DNA from: Cladocopium goreaui
Lineage: Eukaryota; Sar; Dinophyceae; Suessiales; Symbiodiniaceae
Direction of reading: 5' to 3'
DNA: 64,000 bases
Assembly (NCBI GenBank): GCA_947184155.2
Contig: CAMXCT020000502.1
Span: forward strand, 503,880 to 567,879
Part shown: piece by piece, positions 36,601-51,600 of the stretch
Numbering within the stretch: position 1 is the stretch's first letter
Layout: each line of letters opens with the position of its first letter
Translations under genes and position numbers: made by a program
The notes under the pieces: model-generated
Told to the model about the DNA's origin: nothing
Seen by the model: only the letters and a program-made list of their open reading frames with translations
The model's database searches: none

Positions 36601-39600
36601 TTGAATGGTTCCTCATCATCTTATACTTACTATGTTTGATTTAATAGAAGCTTTGTTCATTCCACGTTTTGGCGTTTAGTTTTTATTAACCCAAATTCAA
36701 CAATACTCACATCTTGTAAGAGTTAACCCATATACTAATCTTGTTTTATTAACCCAAATTTATAGAAATTGTTCTCATAGAAGAGTTTGTCACTATTGTG
36801 ATATTTTGCCGATCTTGTTTTTGATGGCCATACAATGGACATATACCAATTTTGGCACTGGAGTTTGATACCCATTTGAACCATGATAAAAAAAACCCTA
36901 ATCCCCAAACATACTGGCTGGTTTGTAAATATTCCTATGGTCCTATTATGTATAATATGGCTTATGTCACAAACCAGGTAGTATAAGTCCCTATAGGAAC
37001 TAATGAGCCATCATTTATCAATCATCCGCGTATTTCTGATAGCTTAATCCCCATAAAAACCACTATCAATGATGGTGAAGTTCCATTTCAATTGAATGTC
37101 TCATTTTGAGGATGAGGATGTTTCACAATTCCTCAATGGTCCCATGAAAAACCCAGATTATCGATATTTTCTTTAGTTGGAGGTTTCTTCAGTCATGGGG
37201 GATCCCGTTTGAACCATACAAGGTTGTGCCCCCCCAAGATTTCTAAGTTGGTTTATAAACCATAGTAAATATTGATAAATATCTGATATATCTACCATAA
37301 ACCATAGTTATTGGAGTTATAAACAACCAACTTAGCGTTCTCGAACGGGGGCCCCACCTTGTAGCTTTCAATACGAAAAATCACCATCCATGACTCGGCT
37401 GTCAGAGTGATTCGCGCCTGCATCCGGCTGGGAGCATCGATCCTCGCTTGCGCCAGAAGCCTGGGATCGACTTTCAGCGGAAGATCTACAGGAAAGCATC
37501 GGGTTTTTGTTCAGGGCATTTTTACGATGGGTCTAGGTATTTTAAAGAATCACATGTACAGGAAACCATGGGTTTTTAATGGAGTTTTACTATGGATAGG
37601 TATTTTAAAGAATCCCCAGTCATGGGTTTATGATTGTTTTAAACACATTACTCTAATTTCCTGTAAGTAAATCGATAATATGTTTGCATCATCCAAATGG
37701 ATGCTAAAATGGGATATGTTTTGGATGTTTGGATGCTGCACGTTTCGCTGACTGATCATCCAGGTTTGGCATCCCACATGGCTTGAGATTTTTGAAGCAT
37801 TGGCATGGACTCACCTGGAAGTTTGGGATGGTTGCCCCCAACCATCAGCTTTGGTGGGGTCACTGTGAGGTCGTTATACTTTCTGCCCAAACACATTGGT
37901 AGATGTTGCTAAGAAAACTTTAGTCAAACATATAGCAATAGCAACTAATCAGACTGCAAAGAAACCAAGATTGTGTTTTAACTTCAGGATGATCGATGTG
38001 ACGTAGCCAACATTGGCAAAGAGTTCGCTAGAAGTGAGAAAATCACATAAAGCAACTACCTAGACATACCTAGACCCTCCAGATATCACACAAAAATGGT
38101 TAAAGTACTAAAACTACCCTCTGGTAAACTAACATAGCTATTGAAAATTGCCATTTATGGTTGATTTACCAGAAAACATGGTTATGTTCGATAGTTATGT
38201 TAGTTTACCAGAAGGCTAGACCCTCCAAATATCCAAAAAAAAAGGTAAACATACTAAACACATACTAAAACTATGAGTAAAAACACCATTTTTAAAGGTA
38301 TATATAGCCAGTGACGAAGATGAAACTGCGCGCGGGCACCGTGCCTTCGACACGCATCCGCCGAACCCTCCCAGAGCTCAGCCCTGTCGCAGTGGCGGGT
38401 CATTGGCAGATCTATAGACCCAATTTTGATGGGATTTAACCCATCAAAAATTGGGATATAATGGGACCTATAATGGGACATAAGTGGTTTAATATGGTTT
38501 AATGGGACTATAATGGGATATAAATATAGTGGTTATTGGTGATTAATAGTGATTAATAGTGATTAATAGTGGTTATTGGTGATTAATACCTGATCTAATG
38601 AATAATATATCTGGTTGGCGGTATACCTAACCCTGTGAAAAATATGAGTTCGTCAATTGGGATGATGAAATTCCCAATAAATGGAAAAAATGTTCCAAAC
38701 CACCAACCAGCATTCAACAAATATGGATTTATTCCATGAATCTTGGATTTTGGGTCTGACTGAAAATAAATACACAACTTATAGTCAATGGGGAAATGAT
38801 GACAATCCTTAGAATTGAATATATTGGAATTGAGGGCACCTCATTTTCAGGACAAACTGTTTCTTGTGTGTATTGTGACATATTTTAGCCACACCCAAAC
38901 AGCCTCCGAAAATTCCGAGCTGGAAGATGGCACCATGGAATATATGGAATATGAACCATCTTGGTGGGTTCAGCTATGTCAAATTGAGTCCTGTCACATG
39001 CAGCCCGCATGCTGCACCTTGCAGCCAGCAGCCACACCTTCCACCGCAAATGCCTTAGCAACTCAGTTGGTGAACAGCTCGCGCCTTCAATCCTCAATTG
39101 TCGTTGCTGAAATCAACGAGTTTTTTTGGATTGACACATATTGAGGTCGTTACAATTTATTCATACATAGTAAACATATCACATACTACTGTTCAGAAAT
39201 CCTCATAAAGCATAAGCATTTGCATTCCCATTACACATTGAAGTGATAAATTGACCAAAATCCCCTTGTTTGCCGCTTCGCTGACAAAACCGCATCGTGG
39301 TGCAAAAGCCACGTCGAGTCCAGGCACCTGGGGCACTGCAACGCAGCTCTTCCGATGCTTTGCCGGCACCTTAGATCGCCCTTTTTGGGAGATCCCAAGA
39401 ACTCCTCGAACTCAACCGGCATTTCAATGGGAAAATCATGGAAATATAGCTCAAGGATTTCCTCGACTTGTTTGATTATGGGAAGGTATCCCCATTTTTG
39501 TTCGTTCAACACCGATGTGTGTTGCTTTAAATATTAGCGGTGGCAAAAATGTGTCATCTTTCAGTGGTGAAATCGCAAATCTTCCTGGCTAAATTGCCAC

Positions 39601-42600
39601 TGAAAACATGGTGCCTCCAACTTTCACCTGTGATTATATCGTGTTTACAAGGCCAATCTTAGACATCCAGTAACAGCACATGTTTTGAATATGTTTGATC
39701 TATTGGCTGGTTGCTTAACATTTCTGGGGGAAGATTAATGTATGAAACTGCCAGCCAGTAGCCAAACATGGCGAAAATCACCGAATTTATGGATGATTTT
39801 CCTATTCAAAGCCCATGTACCCTCTGGTAATTTAACATAGCTATTGAAAATGGCCCATTTATAGTTGATTTACCTATTAAAGCTGGTGATTTTCCATAGC
39901 TATGTTAGTTTACCAGAGGGTATAGGGGATTTCCCATTGCCATCTTTGATTATTGAAGGGCAGCCATCCAAGGTTCGCCCGGGTTGCCGTGGCCATAGAT
40001 GGCCAGTTTCACCCTTGGTCCCACACTGCGGCAGTGCTCCTTGACGGCTGCAGGCAGTAGCGACCTGGAGACGCGATGCCATACATGAAACCATCCACAA
40101 CCATCAACCGGAGTGGAGGGGCTACAGGATGGTGCCCCCCAGTTATAAGTTGGTTTATAAACCCCATTAACTATAGTTATAGGTACCATAAACCATAGTT
40201 ATTGGAGTTATAAACCAACTTAGCTATCTAGGGGGCCCCACTTTGTATGAAATTATGACATAAATCATCCCAAACAGGGGTATACCCAGTTCCACCAGTA
40301 CTGAGGATGCTTTATTGTGCATCCCATCCCCTATTACATAATAGAAACCCTGAGTTTGCCAGGGAGCAGGTGCTTTTTTTTGATGTACAATTCTGTGTTT
40401 GGTTCTGGAAAACCCATGAACATCCCGGCCGGGGAAGGACATAAAACAAAGTCGAACCTTCCAATGTCTTGCATACATGCAGTGGGCTGTGATATATATA
40501 TAATATTCTGATATAAACATATATAAACTATGTTGACAATAAAGATCATTCAGGAGTTCGTATTGAATACAATACAATACTATACACTACTATAATGATC
40601 ATATAGTGACCATCATGACGAATCCTAACAAGGCATCCATGTCCATTAGCCATGATAGATCACACTGTCACTGGCACTTGAAGGGATTTGGATCAAGGTT
40701 AGGTACCAAGAAAAAAGTGGATTGTCAACATCAACATGGGGTTTGACAACTAATCGCAGTTTTATATGCTTCTTCTATGGTTATGATCTATTTACCAACT
40801 GGGATCCAACCCCAAGCAGCAATGTCTCCATTTGTGGATTCTTACCCTCTGGTAATTTAACATAGCTCTGGAAAATCACCATTTCTAATAGCTATATCAT
40901 CATATATCATCTATTTCTATGGTCCATTTTCCATAGCAAACTGTTAGTTTACTGGGATATTTCCCCAAACATTTTCTGGTTGGTGGTGCAATGTGCCCAT
41001 CTTGAAACATATGAAAGTCTATGGGAAGGATTATCCCATATATTATGGATTGTGAATCATTGTAATCCATGCTTTTGTTTGGTGTGGCATCCTACTTTTC
41101 GAGACTCTGGAAGTTCCAAACTCCAGAGCTGCCCGGGCAGCTCGGCCTATGGGATCGGTAAATCTGTTCTCATGGGGTGCCTCCAGTGATTGAATGATGC
41201 TGGTGCAATAGCCATGGATTCATAGCGATTACGCTCTGGTAAACTAACGTAGCTATAGAAAATCACCATTATTAATGGGTAAATCCACTATAACTGACCA
41301 TTTTCAGTAGCTACGTTAAATTACCAGAGGGTAATAGTGGTTAATAGTGGTTATTAGTGATTAATACCTGATCTAATGAATAATTGAATGATGGTGGAAA
41401 TACTGCTTGGTACCCGGCCTGGTAAACATACAAAAAGCTATTGAACATGGCCATAGAAAAAGTGAGTTTTCCCATTAAACATGGTGATTTTCCATAGTTA
41501 TGTTAGTTTACCAGAGTATAACCATCTGGTTGGTGGTTGAGCCCTACCGCTCTGAAAAATGATGGAGTGAAAGTCAGTTGGGAGGATTTTCCATTCCCAA
41601 CTGAATGGAAAGTTAGAAAATTCCATGGTTCCAAACCACCAACCAGAATATGTTTAAATATGATGTTCCTCTTGTCCTTTCAAAGCACCCGCACTTGCTG
41701 ATGGGCCTAATGATCTTCTTTGCATCCCAAATTTATTGAGGAAATTTCAGGAACCTGGCGCACGGTGCGTGCGGATCAGCCCGGTTCCGTTCCGAACCTC
41801 AAAGTGTATCTTCCAATGCAGTTCACTGCAAATGCTTGCAATGGCGCTTGGCGCATACTCCCTGGCGCACAAGGCTGTCCAGTTGAGTCTTCCAAGATAG
41901 GAAGTGGGATGGGTCTAGGGCCCAGAAGAACACAACTGTCAGACAACATGTTCTACCTGTGTTTTTTAATGTTTTTTTGCATGAACCAGGAATTTCACCA
42001 ACATCCATCAACCATACTGTTAAGAAAACAGCTGGCATTCAAAGCTTGCGGGCCTATTGATGGATTGTTCTGAAACTCTGGCTTGCTGACCCTTTAGCCG
42101 TTGTTCTTCCTGAAACCAGTTGGTTCCATGATATATATATAGATATATATAAATAATCCACTGGTAATGTCTCATGATGGACTTTCTCACAGAGCCATCG
42201 TACAGTTTGTATCCGGCCTTAGAGGCACCAAAAATTACCAACATATCTCGGGGTTCTTGGCAATATATCCTTCACGAACAAAAAGCCTCGGAGTTGCTTT
42301 TGTCAAACACCAATTAGGATTGATTCAATTCCGATCTGGTTCAAGGTTCAAGCTTCCTTGTTACTGGTGAAACTAATCTTTATTTTTCTGAGCTCTACGC
42401 TCCTTTGGATCCCTTTGTATACTTGTTTTAGGCTGCACGCACATAGAAACCCGCAGTGGTTTCTGTGACGTCTTAGTTTTGGATTTCTGATGTTTAGTTG
42501 AGCTGAATGTTCCGCAAGCATTTGGATATTGTTTTTTCATGGTTTTTCCCAACGTTTTTGATATCTACCAGTAGGATATCTTAGCTGAATCATGGAACGA

Positions 42601-45600
42601 AACATCGATAATTTGAATTCTTGGAACAGACTTCTGACTGTTTGCACGAATGTAACATTGACAAAGTTGAAGTTCATGGAACGTTAACATGCCCCACCCC
42701 ACCCCATCCCCCACCCCCCAAACACAAATATGCATAGTGCAAGTGCAAGAGAAGATCCCACAGCGTAGCATGACGTATGTGTGCAAGTGCAAGAGAAGGT
42801 CCCACAGCGTAGCATGACATATTTTCAAGTTGACATGAACGTTATTACCCCCACCCCACCCCACCCTAACCCCACCCCAAATGACCCAGATGCATATTCT
42901 ATTGCGATGCACACCATACAATCATATACAATCCATGTGTGTTCAAGTTGACATGAAAGTTATTACCCCCACGCCACCCCAACCCCACCCCAAATGATAT
43001 TCTATTGCGGGTTTCTACATGCGTGCATGGTTTTACTTGGTCATAGAGTCATATCTATAATTCAACGCAGAGAGATCAAAGAGGACTCCGTAGTTGAGTT
43101 GGTACATCCAACTGCACATAATTCCACCACAAATCACGGTTACATCGGCTTTGGGTTTCTTTGTGTTATGGTTCTCCACTTGGGTATATATGGGTATATA
43201 CCCTCCGGTAAGCAAGCATGGCAGTTGAACACCCACCAACCATTTATAGATAGTTTTCCCATTTAAAGACCTTATTTATATGGGATTTTCATGGATTTTC
43301 CAGCAAGCCATGTTTGACAGGCTGTCCACCAAGGCCCCGAACTTCACGGCCGCTGCTCCATGGAGTTTCTCGGCTTGACGCAGGAGCACAAACCTCGGAT
43401 TTTTTCTCCCCACAACTTGCAATTGAACATTCTCATGGGTGCTACATTGCTACATCCCGAAGCTGGTGTAAGATTCTTGCAAAAGCCACACTTCTTGCCA
43501 GTAAAATCATCGTTGATTCACATATCTATATGTAATCTATATATACATATATATATACATATATATATATGTACATATATATATATATGTATATATGTAT
43601 ATATATATATATTTGCGGACCATTCCAGGCCCTTGACAATGTGTATGAGTTAAATGACAATTTGTGTTGGCCACATTCCTGTTTGTTCGAGTCTTTGCCA
43701 TCTTCCCTATGAGTTGGGTGAGGAATTCAACGGAATCCAAGACCTATCAGAACTGAGGTGAGAACCAAAGAGGCCCATATTTCGGGCAAATCCTTTGCCA
43801 GGCAGCAGTCAATGCTTGGCGGAGTCGGCAGAGTCTTGATCCATGATTGAATCCGACTATGGGGGAAATTCTCTGAGAGCAAACGATAGGTCCGATAGGT
43901 GATGGGGCAAATCATCAAGATGGGACATGTACATAACACATTTATGATCATTTATGTACCTCTGGTGAAGTGTGGATTCTAGTGATACCAGCTGCTGCAA
44001 TCACCCACATGAAAGATTGTTTCCACCCTGAAGGATGTGTCATTGGCGCATCTCGCGGAAATTTGCCAAACTGGGATGCGACCATCAAGTTTTCTGCTGC
44101 AAATGCAACTCCCAAACTCGATTCATCTACATGAACAGTTTATGGCCCACAACATGGTCACAGCCTGTGCTTGACCAAATGATGAAACCACCAGCTGGCA
44201 CCGATACTTAGCTGTGGTTGGTCCTTCAGCTGGCCTAATCATATTGCACGTGGACGTATAATCATACGTGTATTACCAGCCCTTCGTTGAAAAATGTTGA
44301 AAATCATTGTGATGATCATCCGTCTACATTAACGGTTTGAGGAACATTTTTTACAGAACACATTATATGTTGGAAACAAAAATCAACAGTGAAACTTCCT
44401 TTTTTGTTTTGGGTTTCCTTATTTTTTCCCCTTCAAAGCTATATACACAATACCTTTGGAAAAAAACAGTCCATGGATGAAATTTCTGCTGACCTGCCAT
44501 CGTCTGCCAGGGGAAACGCTAAGAGCTGCACTGTACACCTTGTTCTGCCGTCTCGAGCGCCTTAGATCTAGTGGGATCGAACATTGCAATGACAACTCCT
44601 CGCATTTCTAGATGATGTTCCCATTGAACATCTGGTCATTTAGCCGGGACGATGTTGATTACCCTCTGGTAAACGTTTACATAACTAGGGAAAGATCCAC
44701 CATGCTATTAATGGGAAAATCAACTTTTTCAATGGCCATGTTCAAGTTCGCAAACTGTTAGTCATTACCACGCCGGATAAATCACCATTAATCACTATTA
44801 ATCACCATTAATCACTATTAACCATTGTTCACCATTCATCACCTTTTTCGGTCAATAGCTATGTCTGGTAATTTGAGGATGCCCGATTTTCAAACAAAGC
44901 CATGGGGGTTATCAATCTATGAGGGTCAGTTCAGCCTATCTGTGAAAGCATCAAAATAGTTGGTATTGCTGGATGTTTCCCCCACCATTTTCCATCGTTG
45001 GTGGTGCAATAACCATGGTTAATAGTGATTAATAGTGATTAATAGTGGTTAATAGTGGTTAATAGTGATTAATAGTGGTTAATAGTGGTTAATAGTGGTT
45101 AATAGTGATTAATAGTGGTTAATAGTGGTTAATAGTGGTTAATAGTGGTTAATAGTGGTTAATAGTGGTTAATAGTGGTTAATAGTGGTTATTGGCGATT
45201 AATACCTGATCTAATGAATAATATATCTGGTTGGTGGTGCAATGTGCCCATCTTGAAACATATGAAAGTCAATGGGAAGGATGAAATCCCATATATTATG
45301 GAAAATTAGTCAAATGTTTGAAACCACCAACCAGTATTGTATTTCAAAGGGTTTGATTCATCCCCTATGTTTTCTGTGGTTTTGAGTGTTGGGGGGACAA
45401 ACATATGGGGTCGGGATTTCGCATCAGGATTACCAAGGAGTATTCGGGGGCTCCCCGATAGTTGGCTAAGTTGGTTTATAAGTAGGACTTAAGATGTATA
45501 TATATATAATACTATACTGGTTGGTGGTAGACCTACCCCTCCGAAAAATATTAGTCAAATGGGATGATTCTTCCCAATATATATGGAAAATAAAAAATGT

Positions 45601-48600
45601 TCCAAACCACCAATCAGTTACATATATTTATTATTTACTATAGACTCAGTTGTAGATATACGTAAAATACTAGAGATTACTACATCTAGACTAATCCAAC
45701 TTAGTCATGGAATTCTCCAACTTCCAGCTGGGCATCTTTGGGATCTTGGGTCACAGCTGCTTGCCAATGCCCCAGAATGCTCTCCACACGGCAAGCCTGG
45801 CAATTGCGTAAAACCAGGTCTTCGGAAATTGCTGGGGTGTTCGGAAAGTGATCTGGAACGAATTTACAGATCTTCTTCGATGAAATCAGATGAAATCTGA
45901 AGCCAGCGGGAATTCCCCAGTGGATTTGCCATCAGTTCCTACTGAAAATCAATGGGAGATCTCCAGGATCCAATTTATGGAGGTACGTAAACGTACCATA
46001 TGTTTGGCCATATTTTGGGAGGATATTCCCTTACATAGGCCTGAAAAATAGGCCTTATATATGGTAGGTACCTCCAATCATGTCTTCATCTGCGCAAGTT
46101 TGGCTGGAACGAGGCTGGAACGAGGCTGGACATAGATCCGCAAGGCTAACGGCTAACGCCAGATTCTTGTATTTGTAAAGACATCCTCCAAACAAACAAC
46201 AACACATTCATGCTAAGAAATACTGGCTACAATCTTTGATTGTGAAAACCATGCATCTAGATTGCCCAAAATCAACCCAAATCAGGTCATGCCATGATGA
46301 AAAATATTGAACAATCATAGATGAGCAACTACTTGGAGGATCCACTTACATGATTAGCTGGGTAATCACCTTGGTTAGCAAGTCCCGAGGTAGGTTTATC
46401 GGTTTATCCCATTTATAAGTGGGTTAGAAGTTTAAACACCACTTAAATATGCCATGGCCCAATGGCCAAAACCATGGTTTCGAGAGTCATGGTCATCGCG
46501 GTCATCGCAGCATTTCCCATCCATGGATTGATGACCATTCCCCACAATCCCATCCTCTTACCACAAACCTCCTACCCTCTGGTTATGACTAACAGTTTGC
46601 CATGGAAAGATTCACCATTTGTCGTAGGTAAACCATCTATATTTGGGCCATCTATACCATGGCTATGTTAAATAACCAGAGGGTAAATCGTCCCAAATAT
46701 GTGCTTTTATTATGTTCATTTCCCTACCTGGCTGGTGGTTTCAACCTACCTCTCTGAAAAATGATGGAGTGAAAGTCAGTTGGAATGATTTTCCATTCCC
46801 AACTGAATGGAAAGTTATAAAAGTCATGTTCCAAACCACCAATCAGCTACTTTTTATACTTGTTTTTTGGGTTTTGTTGGTCCATAACGGGTCAACGGAT
46901 GTTCCTTAAAAACGAGCTACGCTCCTAGCGGCGAAGCGCGGTTCGCGAACGGCGCGCCTCGCAGTAGATAGGTCCCTGCTGCGGCAAGCGCTTCAGGATG
47001 CATTGCCTGGGACCGGCGAACCGGCGCGAAGCCGGATGGGGCAAGTTATGGGAGATTTGGTCATGATTTATAGGTGATTTATATTTGCTGTACCATAGGT
47101 GATTTATAGGTGATTTATAGGTGATTTATATTTGTAGGTGATTTATATTTATAGGTGATTTATATTTGGTGTACCTATATAACATGGTGATTTTCCATAG
47201 CGAACTGTTAGTTTACCATGATTTAGACAGGATGGCCCTCCCCCCAGTTATAAGTTAGCCTCTGGTGAATTAACAGTTCGACCCTGGCAGATAGATCTTA
47301 GATAGGGGTTGGAAGATGAGTTTCCATTGAAACTAGCCTATTTTCAGGGTCTATGTTAATTTACCAGAGGGTAGTTCATAAGCCCCATAAACTAGTTCGT
47401 TGTATCTACCATAAACCATAGAATTCAGCCACTGATAAGGCAACTGAACGCTATCGACTGGGGGCCCCATCCTGTACCCTCTGGTAAACTAACATAGCTA
47501 TGGAAAATCACCATGTTATATAGGTACACCAAATATCAATCACCCATTTTCCATAGCTATATTAGTTTACCAGAGGGTACCCTCTGGTAAAGTAATATAG
47601 ATCATGAAAATAGACATTTTCTAGTGGAAACTAATCTTTTAACCCCTATCTGCCAGGGTCTATATTACTTTACTGGAGGGTAAATGTTTCTATGATACAT
47701 GCACTGATAAACCAAATATCTTTGACATGTTCATGGACGAAGTCACAAAAAACACAATCTGACAAACTATTTGGCAACAAACGAGATGGATAAACAGACC
47801 AACTGCGTGCTGTATGAGGTATCTCAGATATAAGCTGCGTCTATGCCTGTACACAGAAATATCACAATCAAGTATGGTTTTACACAAACCAGTCCTTTCT
47901 TGTGTTTGTGAATGGTTATGCCGGTTATGATTCCCTTAATAGACCCTATCTGGTTGGTGGTTTCAACCCCTCTTAAAAATATTAGTCAGTTGGGATTATT
48001 ATTCCCAATATATGGATATATATGGAACAATAAAAGATGTTCCAAACCACCAATCATATATTAACCATTATTAACCATTATTAACTATTATATAACCATT
48101 ATATAACCATCATTAAACGGGTGAGCTATTATTGTATCTTGGTAAATTATAATATTTCACTAACCTGAAATAAGACCATTGGGGGGATGATTCCCCTTAC
48201 TAACCATAATTCCAGTGAGGGAGAACAGTGAGGTCGTGATCAAATTTACCCAGATTGTATGGCAAAGCACCTCCAGGAAGGTCACCTGGTGGGACCAGGA
48301 AAAGTGTGACCAGTTGATGCTGAGATTCGCCCTGGTTTTCTGCGGGTTTACTTCGAAAACTCATTGAATCAATGGCCATTTCAGTGACATCAAAATGGTG
48401 GTTTAATATGGTTTAATGGGACTATCATGGGATATAAGGACTATAATGGGATATAAATATATATATATATCTGGTTGGTGGTTGATTGAGCCCTACCCCT
48501 CTGAAAAATGATGGAGTTAAAGTCAATGGGAAGGATGACATCCCATGTATGAAATGGAAAATAAAAACATGTTCCAGTCACCACCAAGCAGACATTAACC

Positions 48601-51600
48601 ATCATTAACCATCATTAACCATCATTAACCATCATTAACCATCATTAACCATCATTAACCATCATTACTAACCATCATTAATCATTATTAACCATTATAT
48701 AACCATCCTTAAACATCATTAAACCACCAAGCAGTTGTAGATCATGGAATGTTGGGGTACCATATTTTCTCACAAATTCAACCTGCAAATCAGCCAGCCG
48801 CGAGTCCTGGTCCTCCGGCCTCTCTTCGAACATTCCGTTGCCAATAGTTTTGCTTGTTTTTCTATCAATGTCAACAATAGCCCCATTCTGCTTGATGTAC
48901 TATTATTGATGCAGAAGAATTGTTCTATTTTGAACTATTATTATTATTATTATTGATGTATACTATTATTTGTCTATTATTTTTCTATCAATGTCAATAA
49001 TAGCCAGAAGAAAATTGTTCTCTTTTGAACTCGGCAACTTATGGCGATCTGAGGAGCATGATGGCCCTGGCTGCCTCACCGTTGCCAGCCCGCACCTGTC
49101 ACATCTGTCACATCCCAGGCAGTGAAACCATGTGAAACCCTGAGGGCCCGATGTAAACATCAAAATAGCTGGGATTTATGGATGTTACCCTCTGGTAAAC
49201 TAACATAGCTATGGAAAATCACAATTTTTAATGGGAAAATCAACTATTTCTATGGCCATTTTCAATAGCTATGTTAAATTACCAGAGGGTATTGTTTTCA
49301 ACATATTGCATACATGAATAAATCAAGGATAAGTTTTCATATTAGTTTTCATCATGTTAATCCTTACCCACATAGATGATCATACCCTCTGGTAAACGTT
49401 TACATAACTATGGAAAGATCCACCATGCTATTAATGGATAAATATATGATAAATCCACTATTTCGACTGGGCCATTTTCAAGTTCGCAAACTGTTAGTTT
49501 ACCAGGCCGGGTAAATCACCATTAATCACCATTAATCACCATTAATCACTATTAATCATTATTCACCATTATATAATCATTATTAACCATTATTAACCAG
49601 TCATTAATCAATAGCTTTTTGTATGTTTACCCGAGGGTAGATCTTTGGATGTTGCCCAACATCAAACCCCTAGGCCCAATGACTCACAGCAGCCTCTGCG
49701 TGGACGGCCTCGATGAGGACCTGGCCACGTCTTAAGGGTGGATTTACCAAGGGACAACCAATGGACTCTTTTCAAATTTTCCAATCATATTTGGGAATAT
49801 ATGTGGAATATATGTGGAATAATAGGATTGATGGGGTTACCCATATCTTTTGGAAACCACCTGTTTCTACTATCAATGGGAATAAAACAGGATCCTAAAA
49901 TGGAGGTACGTTAGTACCATATGTTTGGCCATATTTTGTGGGGATATTCCCTTACATAGGCCTGAAGTATAGGCTTTACATATGGTAGGTACCTCCAATT
50001 TAGGTTCCTGAAATGGCCATTGAATGAAGCTGATTTCGATGATTTCTGGTTGGTGGTTTCAACCTACCCCTCTGAAAAATGATGGAGTGAGTTCGTCAGT
50101 TGGGATGATGAAATTCCCAATATATATATATGGAAAGTTATAAAAGTCATGTTCCAAACCACCAACCAGGTGAAGTATGATCCTTGAATATCCTGGATGT
50201 GACAGTGGATCTCGAGCCATCCATGCCATCCATGCCATCCTCATCTTTTCTGTGTCACATCCAGAAAATCAGTTGTGAAACCGTCTCCACCAAGTGAGTT
50301 GGCAGACATGCAACATCTGGGATTCTAACTGGTCGACCTATCTCCGGAAGCTCAGGATCTTCCAGATTCCCAGATTCCAGAGATACCCTCTGGTAAACTA
50401 ACATAGCTATAGAAAAACACCCTTTTTAATAGGTAAATGGGCCATTTTCCATAGCTATGCTAGTTTACCAGAGATAAACATGTGGCTACTTTGGAGTCGG
50501 ATCTCAGCTTTTTGTTGCTGTTTGTTTTCCCCCCAACGAATTTTGATTCATCGTTCGGATGGTCCCATCCGGTCCGGTTTTTTTTTTTATGGATATCAAA
50601 CAACTCGACCTCGCCCAAAAATAGCCGGTAAAACTTTGTTTGGATGTTAGAATTGGAGTAAAACAACACTGTTGGATGCTTTCAGAACAGACCATTTTTC
50701 TTGGAAATGGTGTCAATTGAGATCTGTAATTTTCCGTGAGATTGGGGGATGGGTCAAGACCTATTAGTCCCATATGACTGCGGGAATAACTGTTAATAAA
50801 AGCCAGCTATTTTAACTGGTTGGTGTATACCTATCCCTCTGAAAAATATGAAAGTCAGTTGGGATGATTATTCCCAATATATGGAAACAAAATGTTCCAA
50901 ACCACCAACCAGTTAAGGTCTGTACCATATAGTACCATGGTACCACGTTGTTCTTAGGCGGCCTGCGCTTGCTCCATTTCTCAGGTCTCTGTAAGAGATC
51001 GCACCTTGTGAGTACGTTCGACTGGTTCTGCGCGCATGCCGCCAACCAGCTGCCTCATGGCCTTGCACAGTGGTACCATCTGGTAAACGTTTACATAGCT
51101 ATGGAAAATCACCATGCTATTAATGGGTAAATCCACTATTTTGACTGGGCCATGTTCAATAGCTATGTTAGTCATTACCAGAGGGTAGATCATCTGAGAA
51201 CCAGCATGGATTACTACTAGTTCCTGCAAGTGTTGGAGCAAATCTTGGTTTTGCATCATACCGAATCATACCATTTAATATACAGTAGTCAATCCGATTG
51301 AGACCATGATATACCATGATGACCATTAAATATATTGTTTGGGTTGGTCTGGTTAGGATAGTATCTGGTTGGTGGTTTCAACCCCTCTGAAAAATATTAG
51401 TCAGTTGGGATGATTATTCCCAATATATAGAAAAATAAAAGTCATGTTCCAAACCACCAATCAGTTATCACTAACAGCAAACCAGTAAATTCTATCACAA
51501 TATCCTTCACCAAGATTTATCCTCTGAGATGATGGCACTTAACTCTCCTTGTGACCAGTACCGTGGGTCATACCCTCTGGATAGGTGCTGAAGTCTGAAA

